A DNA stretch of 64,000 bases, from assembly GCA_964020155.1 (NCBI GenBank), contig OZ026555.1, forward strand, positions 3,667,295 through 3,731,294, read 5' to 3'. How positions within the stretch are numbered: position 1 is the first letter of the stretch; each line of letters begins with the position of its first letter. The notes below the pieces were generated by a model that saw only the letters and a list, made by a program, of their open reading frames with translations, did no database searches and was not told the origin of the DNA. Both the position numbers and the translations under genes were made by a program. Shown here piece by piece: positions 24,837-40,235 of this stretch. The DNA comes from Chondrilla cf. caribensis (Eukaryota; Porifera; Demospongiae; Chondrillida; Chondrillidae).

Positions 24837-25548
24837 ATCATTATACAATCACTACGTGTACCACACAAATGTGTACCACACAAATGGGGAGCACTATATA
24901 TAAGCAGCATATGTACGACAATGCAGGAATGATTGACAACAATATTATATATAGACTAGTGGTAGCTACTACTAATAATAAGTGATTATTATCGCTGATT
25001 GGGTACTCTAAAATTAATTTTTAGGGGTTGCTTGAAAAGATGCCTTATACTTAGCCTATTACCCTCACTTCCAGGAGGCAACATATGCATCAGTATTTGT
25101 GTTATGTATAGTATATATTATATATATAAATAGTCCCTAATTAATTATTATAATTATATTTTATTTTAATATAATTATGATTAATAATGAAGATATCACA
25201 CACACAAATCAGCATTTGTACTATGTATATATAGTCCCTAGGTAATTGTTACATTATACAATTAATTAGCCATGTTCCCTTCTTTGATAGAAGACAGACA
25301 ATGAAACATACTGAAATGGAACAGGATGAGTACAGTATAGCACAATGTCATGTAAAATTAATGAATATTTATATTCATATTATTATTGAGAGGAGTGAGG
25401 GCAGATTGATTGGGGACGCAGTTATATAAGTAGGTGTTCACTGTATCAGCAACTACATGTATATCCGTTCTGAACGTAGTGTTTGTATTTACACAGAGTC
25501 GAGTGGTCATACATAAATACATACAGACAAACACAAAATTACAGCGCA

Positions 25549-25832
25549 TCAAGTTGAAGGTGCATTCTGAACATGGTTTAAGAGAGCCAGAAGACATTTT
25601 TGTTGACCATAACAGACAATAGCAGCCATTTTCTCCCTGGGTGTAGTTCTCTTGCTGTGCAAGGCTTGCTTGGTCACCATGGGGGACTCTGGATAGGCAG
25701 TCAACTGGAGCTCAATCATCCTGTGCAAGGATAATATGGAAACCTCAGTTGGTTAGGAAGAGTACATAAGTATAGTTCCATTCATGCACACTCAACTCTT
25801 GGTAAACTCACTTGAACCACACACACACACAC

Positions 25833-25896
<64 letters not shown>

Positions 25897-26336
25897 CACA
25901 CACACACACACACACAAACACACACCTTCCAATGCATTTCTTGCTCTTTCCAGGTAAATTACCAATCATCTCCACCACACTCCCCAGATCCCCATCGTCG
26001 TCTAGTTCCTCTTCCGAGTATCGTTCTTCTATCATCTCCTGCTTAGAATTAACGACTAGATCATCATCTGATGAGCTGGATATAGTGTCTTCCTCGCTAT
26101 CTGCTTCAGTTGATAGTATCATTAGGATTTCTTCTTCAAAGTATTCTTTTCTTCCCAAAAGCAACTGAAACGTGTAATATTAAAGTGATGAATATGATTA
26201 CAACATAAATATAATACATAACATAATCATAAATGAGAAAACGTACAGACTAAGAGTGAAGTCCACAAACGGGACTCACTTCAACAAATGCGTAAAACAG
26301 AATAGTATTTCATTCAATACGTACCCGTGTGTGTGC

Positions 26337-26371
<35 letters not shown>

Positions 26372-26406
26372 TGTGTGTGTGCTTGTGTGTGTGTGTGTGT
26401 GTGTGC

Positions 26407-26454
<48 letters not shown>

Positions 26455-29400
26455 GTGTGTGTATGTGTGCGTGTGTGTTTGTGTGTGTGTGTGCATGTAT
26501 GTGTGTGTGCATGCATGCGTGTGTGTGTGTGCATGAGTAATCACACAGTATGCACAACCTGTATCAACTTCAACATGTCCTCATCTGGAATCCCTTTTGA
26601 GTTGATTTCAAATACTTCTTCCCCAGAGTATACTTCCTGCACGAGTTGTACACACAAGCACATGATCTGTGTACATGCAGAATACTACGAAGTACAGTAC
26701 ACAACATTACTGAGTCTGTACAGTCCGTGGAAAAAGACTACAACATCAAAGGGACTGACAGGGATACATATCCTAGTTATATACCCCCTGAGATCTCCAG
26801 ATGCGACAATCATTCAACTGCCAAAAGGTCAGCAAGTGGCCTATCCAGTATACATGTTGTTTATGCCGCCTTTTGGAATAGAATATATATAGGTCCCTTC
26901 AATTCCCCACAACACCCTTCATCCTGGTATCCCATACAAACCCATTCTCTATGTATTTTCCTAAAGGTGATGCAGTAGAAACTTATAAAGACAAACTTTA
27001 AGGGATCCACAAAATTAGTTCTTATATCAGATGTTCTTCTTATCAGATTTTGCTTACCGTATGTACACTACTACAGCAAAACGAAGATGCTCTAAAATTG
27101 GTTTGTATTAAGCAGCAATGTGTCACGAGAGTGTTTGTCTTAAAGTGTTCCTAGTGTATAACATATACATATGTATATACATGTAGACATACATACGTAC
27201 ATACATGCATTTGCATATGTACCAGTTCTTTCAGTTTTCTCCACCTTTCTTTGATCATCTCAATCCTCCGCACATTGTCCCCACACACTGCATCAAGGGC
27301 TGCTTTGACCAAAACATCAGAGGAGAGAAAACCCTACAAGAGAGAGAGTTTATTGAAGAACTGAATAAATATACATGTCAAGTCATGAAGTAGCTAAGTT
27401 ACTAGCCCTACAAATAAAATGGTCAAGTTAAATACACCGAATCGGTTCACTAGCAGCCAATCCTATACTTAGATCCTTGACAACTTTTGAATCAATGTTA
27501 TCAATGCTAACCAGTGGTACCTATGAGGAGTGGCAGTCTCTGATTAGGCATTCTAGAGCAGTGCTATGAAAGTGGACATGACCTATTCTAGCTCAACTTT
27601 CAACATTTTGAACATACATGTTCTTACGTATCAGGCAACCAAGCCTAATAGTAGAGAGACTTCCCCTACATTTTTAACTCGTACATATGTATGTACATAC
27701 TTGTGGTGTAGTCACAGTAAATTAGGAGGGCATACCACATCGTGGGGATTTCCCCTCAGAGCAAATCCATACATGTGTAGCAGGCTTGTCCCAGAATGCT
27801 GGCCATATGTGTTCATAACCTCCTCACCCTACAAGTACGTACGTGGAGGAGGTACATACGTACTACTATAAAGTATATACATGTGCACAGACAGTGTGAC
27901 AAGTTAATATGGAGCACATTTGGACATGTACACAGTTAGGTAGAACACATAGTGCATGGAATATTATTAGACCTGGGTTGATCATCACTGGGTGCCTTAG
28001 TAGTAGCCCCCCGGGCTAGCGGCCTCCCCAATTCAAATTAAGATATCCTCTCCTATCCTAGATCTACTTACCACCATAGCTTGGAGCATAAGATAATTTA
28101 ACGATATGAGTTGTTGGACTATTGTTGAACACGTCTATGGTATTATCACACTGATAATCAACAGTTCTTTTCACAAATTATTCAACTGTACCATAGACGT
28201 GTTCAACAATAGTCCAACAACTCATATCGTTAACAACAACATGTCTAACAACTTCCATGTATTCATAAGATAATTTGTATGTATTATAGTCTAGTAGTAG
28301 ATGTACTTGTTATGATATTATGCAGGATGCATGAATTACACTGTATGTAGTACTTGAGTGGATGCAATGTATGCTTGGTATGTATCCGGTCAAACTTGCT
28401 TACTAGTAAGTACCTTGAAGGGCATGCAAAATCTGTACTTCTTATCAGAGGTACCTACTGTACAATCAGTATTGGTTGACGTAGTGTACATAAGATAGGG
28501 TCTGAATGATCAAGGTAAAATCTCTAACCAGGAGTGTGCACTAACCCAGGTACATACTCACTGAGCAGGTTAAACTGTATTCTTACACACTGTACACACC
28601 TTTTCGATATCTCTTACGGCAATAAGCTCCAGGTGGTCCTGTCTAAAGTTCAACTCGGCGTGGTGTCTGTAGTGATGGTTCAAAAGGTCTATGACGGGCA
28701 CCATGGATGTCATCTCCAGGATGTCTTGGTCTCCTTCCTCAAGACAGTCAGCAGGTGGTCCGCTTGTGAAACTGTAGGCCATCACAAAGCTCACCAGCCC
28801 TTGGTAAAACTGGAAACTGATCAGCTTCTTACTTGAAGCAGTGAATGAAAGAATACAAATAAATGAAGTCCCACACAGTAGAATAAGTCACCACTAGGTA
28901 GCATGCTGAAGGGTCTCTTGATCTCTTCAAACAGATTAGCTTAACAAGTTGACTTTTCAGAATTCTCCAGGGGAAATGTGGAACTTACTTGAAAACGTCT
29001 GGATGTCTTTGCATGAAGGGTTTTATGATGGTCTCGTAATCACGTTCAATTTCTCCTAGATCTGCCTCCACTTTTGATAACAGGGTTGTCCCTGACAAAA
29101 GTCTTTCTCTCTCAGTCTTGCTCCACATCATAGGAGGCTCAAGGCTTTCGGTATTTGGCACAATTTCAAGGTAAGGAAACCATTTACCATTTTCCTTCTG
29201 CCAAGAGATAAGCAGGGATAGATTGAGTACATGTACAATGGTGTCCTGTGTACATTCACACTCAGGTATGCAAGTGTTTATACTTACAATACCACACACA
29301 CACAAATTCATACTACAAATACACCATACACACATGCATTCACATACACAGACACAAACACACGTGCATGCACGCTGGCACACACGCACACACACACGCA

Positions 29401-30602
29401 CACACACACGCACACACACACGCACACACACACGCACACACACACGCACACACACACGCACACACACACGCACACACACACACACACACACACACGTACC
29501 ATCTTCGACCACTCATACACCAGTGTGGCCAAGAGTGGCACCCAACTACTAGCAGACTCCAAATGCTTCATGAACTGTACATCTCTGTGCATCACCTCAG
29601 AGATGTAGCTGTTTTTTGCACAGAGCAGCATCTCTTTTGGGATGTAAGCAAGCCGTTCTCCAGTGTGAACAGCCGCAGATGCCACCATACCAATGTTAGC
29701 ACACGATCCCTTACGCGAGAGGACAACCTATCAGTGGAGGAATGAGTCGGAAGTTGGTGGCTGTAGCAGAGATCACAACTTGGAAATACAGAGGAATAGT
29801 CTTGAACGAATACTAACACAAAGTTTTGTCACACAGTACAGTGAAAATCTGCTACTCCCACACCACTTTAATCCGACATCTATAATCCTCTATAATCTGA
29901 CCAAATTCTGAAAATGGTTATCAACATAATAGACTATGTAATGAAATTCCACAATCTGACAAACTCTACAAATATGACATGTTATTTGTTTCCCAAACAT
30001 TATCAAAGTACCAAGGTTCTACTGAGCATAGAACTAGACTTTCAAGTAATTATTAACTTATGATCATCGAGACTGAATACTTGATTAATAATTCTAATAT
30101 TTTATATTGGACAGCAAACATGAGCAAAACTAAGATCTGGTAAACTGCACTCAAGCTAACATTATGCATATCATTATTACGTCACTCTATAACCAAACGT
30201 TGGATTACAGTGAATACATTTCAGCTTACAACTCAATACCTCCAGACCGTGTAGACTCACCTTGTCACTGATGCTAATCCCACTTCTACCACACCAGGAT
30301 ATGAAATTACTAAGTTTGGGATCTTCTCTGGTATCACAAGACAAAGCAGGGGATGAAGGGGAACTCGGCTGATTCGTACTGGACCGTCTGATTTTCCTTT
30401 TCTTTATGAAGTTCAACCCCCAATTTTCGACACTGAATCGTCTGGTCCCTTTATTCTCTCTACTACAGCTAGGTACACAGGGGGACGATGTTGACTTCAG
30501 GACACCTTCTCCCTTATCCAGACCACTATGGAGTTTCTCGTTGCTAGTTTCCGTGCATAACAACGGTACGGACTCTCTCCTTCTCTTCCTAAACTTCAAC
30601 AT
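25549..30602 (-). CDS. SETD6: SETD6-type protein-lysine N-methyltransferase
   Basis: Nine exons on the minus strand: 30261-30602, 29500-29727, 28989-29197, 28600-28831, 27736-27828, 27223-27333, 26559-26636, 25926-26164, 25549-25720. All have GT-AG borders and consistent phase, giving about 567 residues. The family monomethylates lysines in proteins such as RelA. Visible SET signatures are the NFISWCGRSGISIS start, SWVPLLATLVYEW, WFPYLEIVP, FVMAYSF, the cofactor motif DLLNHHYRHHAELNF and GEEVMNTYGQHS with LLHMYGF. The rubisco-LSMT-like C-terminal region ends in MAAIVCYGQQKCLLALLNH, matching the family's C terminus. It is longer than the human protein because of a basic serine-rich N-terminal extension of about 90 residues and an acidic DSEED/SSSSDDD insert in exon 8. 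Start ATG 30602 lies 140 bp from the divergent POLR1C start. Confidence 0.93.
25816..25923. repeat. (CA)n microsatellite in SETD6 intron 8
   Basis: In the sense direction of SETD6 this is a (GT)n tract starting right at the 5' splice site of exon 8 (GGAAG followed by GTGTGTGTTTGTG). Confidence 0.9.
26325..26535. repeat. (GT)n microsatellite in SETD6 intron 7
   Basis: GT repeats interrupted by GCTT and ATGTATG units; (CA)n in the sense direction of SETD6. Confidence 0.9.
28099..28232. mobile_element. Palindromic foldback MITE in SETD6 intron 4
   Basis: TAACGATATGAGTTGTTGGA at the left and TCCAACAACTCATATCGTTA at the right are the outer parts of an essentially perfect inverted repeat of about 44 bp per arm, around a loop of about 46 bp. 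Foldback elements of this size are typical non-autonomous DNA transposons. The perfect arms suggest recent insertion or selection for a hairpin. Confidence 0.7.
29290..29497. repeat. (CACACACG)n microsatellite in SETD6 intron 2
   Basis: A regular ACACACACGC octamer array. In the SETD6 sense strand it is a GT-rich tract that begins a few bases after the exon 2 donor (GATG followed by GTACGTGTGTG). Confidence 0.9.
29839..30024. mobile_element. Diverged MITE related to 685-861, in SETD6 intron 1
   Basis: Starts CAGTGAAAATCTG after TA and ends CCAAGGTTCTACTG. Length (186 bp), ends and internal words TTTAATCCGACA and ATAATCTGACC match the element at 685-861. Confidence 0.5.
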
Positions 30603-30742
30603 CGCGCCCCCAGTACGTACATCAGCTGATTGAGATATTATGTAGATAATAACGACTTAGTATCATATATAAAATACATGATGATGCTTAAATTTATATT
30701 GATTTCATGGTTGGGACTATTATAAAAGGCTAGGTCGTGAAA
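30603..30742. promoter_or_regulatory. Shared promoter of SETD6 (-) and POLR1C (+)
   Basis: Only 140 bp separate the divergent start codons. TATAAAAG at 30721-30728 is just 15 bp before the POLR1C ATG, too close to act as its TATA box unless a later start is used. No other element is clear. Confidence 0.55.
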
Positions 30743-35302
<4,560 letters not shown>

Positions 35303-36074
35303 CAGCTATCACTACCAATGCAATTGTTGATTTTAATCTTATTGTAATTATTATAGTACAGTATAATTGTACTTGCATGATCAATAATTTACATATTAAT
35401 AATGCACTACTGCGTATACCTGGTACCATAACTAATTTACTGTAGATCTCTTACAACAAATCAATGTTTGCATGCATACAGTGTCAGGATACTATATAGA
35501 GATGCTGCATGTGGTGAAAGTAGCCACATTTGCAGACAGCACAGGGAGATTGATGGTGTATGTTTTATTATTAATTTTAGTTCAAGCCACCAGCTACATG
35601 GTAGAAATATGATGCAAGTTGACATGACCACTCTTCAATGAGATATGCCAGAAAGTGCTTAGCGTTTTGCACCCTCTTCTCTCCCATATATTGAATATAC
35701 TAAGCACCTCTAAAATTCAATAAGGCTTTTTGGTTTATAAAGCTACATCTGATTAATGAGATGTACATATGTATAATACACACTGCACATACAGCTGAAC
35801 TGGATATATACAGTATATTTATAATATAATTATACCTAACATGAATGTAAAACTACATGTATGTATGATTATTATGTCATATGGATTTCTATGTCCTACG
35901 TATGTATATATTTTCAATTGGTTACAATAATAATATTATTATTATCAATGTGAGTACATACACAAATGCAACTATCACTCTACATACACATGACAATAAT
36001 AACAATAATTATAATAACACCTATGTTAGATGTACAACTTATACGATACTAGACTGTTGTCCTGGTGACCAGGT
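35303..36074. other. Convergent spacer between POLR1C and ATP5F1C
   Basis: Presumed 3' UTRs of two convergent genes. AT-rich with short ATTATT and GTAC words; no further gene seen. Confidence 0.5.
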
Positions 36075-36201
36075 CTAAACAGCAGCAGCTCCAGAAATGA
36101 TTTCTATCAGTTCCCTTGTGATGACAGCCTGCCTTGTGCGATTGTACGTGAGTGTTAACTTGTCTATCATCTCACCTGAGTATGATACAAAGGAAAATCA
36201 C

Positions 36202-36262
<61 letters not shown>

Positions 36263-38612
36263 ATACACAGACACACACCTGCATTCTTGCTAGCTCCATC
36301 CATAGCGGTCATCCTGGCACTCAGCTCACTTGCAGCACTTTCTTTCATTGCATAGTACAGCAAGCTAGCAAGGGCATACTCTTGGAAGTTCTGAAGTACC
36401 GACTCATCAATGTCATCATATATACTCATTGTTTCTATACAAAGGAATAAGTATACCATACATACAGTATACTACTGTAAGATACTCATGTTGCTGAATA
36501 CAGCATATATACACATGTTTCTAAGTGTATATATGAGATATACATCTATACTGTTAACATAACATTGTATAAACAAAGTCAAAACACAAAATACGTACTA
36601 CACACACTGCTTCACATAGACACATGTACGTATGTACTTGTATGAACGCACATACGTACGTAGCTCAAGTAAAAAACATCTTTCATTTCTACAAACTAGT
36701 GTGTATTCGCATATCCAAGTACGTATGCATACGTACATACGTAAGTACACACATAACACAATGTCATCATAAATATAACTTTTATGCACAGATATTTATA
36801 CGAACCTGAGTTAGCAACGATATCAACAGAGTACACCGGTTGAGGTGTTGGTTTGTAGGACACCATGTTTCTGGAGAGGATACAAAGAATGCACAAGCAC
36901 TCACATACTGTACCCAGCACCACATCAACAGGCATGCAACCAGTATCCTTAGGATTCCAAGGAGGGAAGAATACATTCATAGTCAGTCAGTTTATGATGT
37001 CATATCACAATAACTGTGAAATGCACAAACGAACTGGAAAAAAAAACAACATGTGTATCCCAGCATTTTGAGGCATTGAATCTATGTTTTAACAGTATGC
37101 ACAAAGCTTGATTTGTATAGGGTTTGGATGAGAGAGGAAGAGAATCTTGAAAACTCGAATGAGGATGAAAAGAGTGACATAATTTTGAAGAGTTTGGAAA
37201 TGCCCAAGATTGCCAGATTTGTTCTAAATATGTGGAAAGCTAGAAAGGAGCTATTAAAATTTAGTAAATAGGTACTAAATAACTTTTGGAATTTTTTATT
37301 TAGTGCTATTTTGGACAACTGTCCTACAATGCACTTTAATAACAATAATAATAATAATAATAATAATATACTCCAGAGGAAGACCATAGAAGAGTTTTGA
37401 CCACATCAGAATGATGAATTCATGACAAAATAAGTATATACACATATTTTCCTAAGAATTTTAAGACTGCTCATCAGGGTACTGAACACTAACCAGTTTG
37501 TATGGGCTAATCATGTTACTGTTCATAGAGTATGCGGTATTTTCTACTAGAAAATGCCAAATGATGATAAAACAGCTGGATTGATCAAAATGCTTGCTTG
37601 TTGATGATGTTGGCATGAAGACGGTTGGAAATAAAGTCAATCAGGATCTGTACTCTGTGGTTTATTAATACTGGTAAATAGTAGGGAGTCTGGGACATTT
37701 CAATAATCTGCGTGGGACATGCTACCATTAAAAAAATGTGTGAATGTTTTGAATGATTCGAGACAGTTGGTAACTATGATACATATACTCATACGAATAA
37801 TGCATGTACGTACTTGAATTTGTTGTAAAATATTTCTCCAGTGTCATATTCATAGCCAATACCCAGAAATTCCCTCACAACAAAAGAGGCTTCTTGAAAC
37901 GTGGGAGGATTTTTTCCAAAATCACTGAAATGCATCAATATCTTGTCCTTGAAAAACCTCTGAAGCTGACCCTTCACCTTGTCTCCAACGCACACAATAC
38001 CCACACCGGTGCCCTCGGGGAGTTCAGCAATCCTGCTCTTTACAGCTTTGCCAACGTTGGCATGGAAGGCACCACAGAGCCCCTTGTCCGAAGTGATGGC
38101 AACAATCAGGTGATTCTTGGCTTTTTCCGTGTTGAACTCAACTTTATCATACAATGCTGGTGAGAGGCACGGACAACAATAAAAGATAGATGTTTGTTCA
38201 CATGTACGTACAGTATGTAGAATTGTTACTGGTCTGCAGTTAAGATCAGCATACCTTTGGATCCAGCACCGTACACCTTAGCTTCCTTGAGTTCTTTTTC
38301 AGCTTTGCTAAACTTGGCTGTTGACACTATTTTCATCGACTTTGTAATCTTTTGGATGTTTTTAACAGACCTTAGTCTGAGAGCGACTGAAAAAAAGACG
38401 AAATAATGGTCACTGGACTAATTTTACTGTAGAAGGCTATGATAGGGATAAAAGGTCGCTTCAACTTACTATCTTTGAGGGTTGCCATGCCTCTGAGTTG
38501 TTGCCTAATACAAAAAAAAACGTAATGTAATTATTGATACATAACAAATACTCCCAGAAACCTACCATGCCGGGTTGTAAGCCTGCAACGAAACTACTCT
38601 AACAGCCGCCAT
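36075..38612 (-). CDS. ATP5F1C: ATP synthase F1 subunit gamma, mitochondrial
   Basis: Seven exons on the minus strand: 38566-38612, 38470-38504, 38255-38386, 37814-38156, 36806-36870, 36279-36434, 36075-36175. They join in phase to about 292 residues, close to the usual animal length. The gamma subunit is the central rotor shaft of F1-ATPase in the mitochondrial matrix. Evidence includes a short presequence ([16 protein letters not shown]), [20 protein letters not shown], the family signature [46 protein letters not shown] and the C terminus [18 protein letters not shown] then ISGAAAV. Intron 6 holds a (CA)n tract (36203-36262), sense (GT)n close to the exon 6 donor. The start codon is 93 bp from the divergent TMA7 start. 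Confidence 0.95.
36203..36262. repeat. (CA)n microsatellite in ATP5F1C intron 6
   Basis: CA run; sense (GT)n for the gene, about 15 bases from the exon 6 5' splice site (GCAG followed by GTGTGTGTC). Confidence 0.9.
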
Positions 38613-38705
38613 TTTAGTCGGGTGCACTGCAGCTTTGTCGGATAACTCCGCATACCTACGGTCACAAACCATTGCGCAATCCTGTTTTTTACCAAAGAAA
38701 TAACA
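38613..38705. promoter_or_regulatory. Shared promoter of ATP5F1C (-) and TMA7 (+)
   Basis: Ninety-three bases between divergent start codons, relatively GC-rich for the window and with no TATA box. The ATP5F1C start lies in AAAATGGCGGC, which also matches a YY1-type element common at metazoan housekeeping promoters. Confidence 0.6.
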
Positions 38706-39866
38706 ATGCCTGGAAGACAAGGTAAACTAGTGATAAGCTCTAAACTGCTGATTTTATAGCAGCTATAACTCTGAAATACATTCCAATACGTACATTTATC
38801 TTATGTTGGGACAGGAGGCAAACAAAAGCAGCTCAAGCAGCCCAAGAAAGACAGGAAGGAGTTGGATGATGTAAGTTTGGATCCCGTGGTTACGTCTATA
38901 CGTCCTGTAAAAGACTTAGTCATGATCAACTGAAGAACGCGATCATCATGGTGGTCACCAGCATGATGATTACCAAATGGCTGGTGATCGCGCTCTGATG
39001 ACCCGAATTGTGTAGGGTCTATATCGTACTACAGCATCAGCAGGTAGACGGTTATAATTAGGTTGTCTTATTTCAACCAGGAGGTTTTTAGCCAGTGATG
39101 TTAGTATATACGAATGTGCGATAATAGACATGTTTAGTATATGTACTGAAGTTTGTTGGACTATGCAGTTGGAGATGTGTCATCAGATGTGCTCACATGG
39201 TCCAACTAACTTCAAAACAGTATCGGTGATGTCCACAGTACTCCACAGGCTGTCACATTAACACATTGTTGATGTGTGCAAATTTAATGTTCATTTGTAG
39301 GATGAACAAGCATTCAAAGACAAACAGAGAGAAGACAAGAAGAAACTAGAAGAAGCTAAAGCCAAGGCACAACAAAAAGGACCTATGGGTAAGTCTACGT
39401 TGTTATGTGTTGTAGCATTTATGTAATTGTGTATTATATTTCTAACATGTTTGTACATATAATTAATGCAAGGTTGGTTGTATGGTTGTATGGTGATGTA
39501 TCAGCTGTACTTGCTTTATAGTGACCTGCATGTGTTGTTAGGAGTGCTGATGCACAAAATTTGCACAAACTACATAATGAAGAAATTTGTTTTTGTGTGG
39601 TACATACTGTACATATGTACAGTTTGCCCTTTTCATAGATGGGCCATCTCTGTTTGGCCATAGATACTCTATACTATGCATATAGAGTATCTATGGTTTG
39701 GCAAATGTCTACAGCTCATTCACTGTTGATGTTTGTATAATAGTGTGTGCTGCTGGTACTTCCATTGTACACCTTTCCTGTCAGTGTACTTTGATTCCAT
39801 GTTAATGTATCATCCTTTCTATTGTACGTAGGTGGAAGTGGTATGAAGAAAAGTGGGAAGAAGTGA
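38706..39866 (+). CDS. TMA7: Translation machinery-associated protein 7
   Basis: Four small exons (38706-38721, 38815-38870, 39301-39388, 39832-39866) encode 64 residues, the length I recall for human TMA7. The protein is very basic and lysine-rich: MPGRQGGKQKQLKQPKKDRK, then ELDDDEQAFKDKQREDKKK, ending GSGMKKSGKK, collinear with the family. TMA7 is a conserved ribosome-associated protein of poorly known mechanism. No exon is long enough to be noticed as an open frame. An AATAAA at about 40147 could be its poly(A) signal. Intron 3 contains a perfect 16-bp hairpin. Confidence 0.93.
39658..39696. repeat. Perfect 16-bp hairpin in TMA7 intron 3
   Basis: CCATAGATACTCTATA, a 7-nt loop (CTATGCA) and the exact reverse complement. 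No other feature recognised around it. Confidence 0.8.
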
Positions 39867-40235
39867 ATTTCATGTTGTAACTACATACATAATACTTTCA
39901 CAATCAGCTACTTTTATTTCACATTGTTAATTTCATGTACGTACATGCATGTTTACATTTCATCTACAGTGTCACTTACTGCAGCACTTTGTTACTATAA
40001 TATATCGGCAAAAGTAATGTTCAGTGGATTCATGGTATTATAGCATATAATAATTATTATCAAATAAGACATTGTGTAATATACTGCATGTATATGTGTA
40101 CATAAAGATGCCGTACAGACATACGTGTAGTTATACATGTATGATGAAATAAATGCAGTACAAGTACTGATAAAAACAGTGTATTAATTTGACCAGTTAA
40201 CCTTGCAAAAACATACAACGACAGACAATCATGAG

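Larger units (their letters stand above)
21273..25045. repeat. Segmental duplication, copy B
   Basis: Same order and orientation as copy A at 16535-19512. It is longer because of a 472-bp hAT-type insertion with an 8-bp duplication (21709-22180) and a 297-bp TIR insertion (24540-24836), both absent from copy A. Near 24855 it repeats GTGTACCACACAAAT once more than copy A. Confidence 0.9.

Noticed and set aside
26256..26892. Cysteine/valine-repeat frames over CA/GT tracts (also at 18.1, 23.4, 29.4, 33.3, 34.9, 45.0 and 59.9 kb)
   Set aside because: Dinucleotide microsatellites; several overlap introns of confidently modelled genes.
30721..30728. TATAAAAG as the POLR1C TATA box
   Set aside because: It lies 15 bp before the conserved start codon, which would place transcription start inside the coding sequence.
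38925..38995. Possible box C/D snoRNA in TMA7 intron 2 (ATGATGA and CTGA words with inverted repeats)
   Set aside because: The C-like and D-like boxes are only about 30 bases apart and there is no proper terminal stem or room for a guide region.
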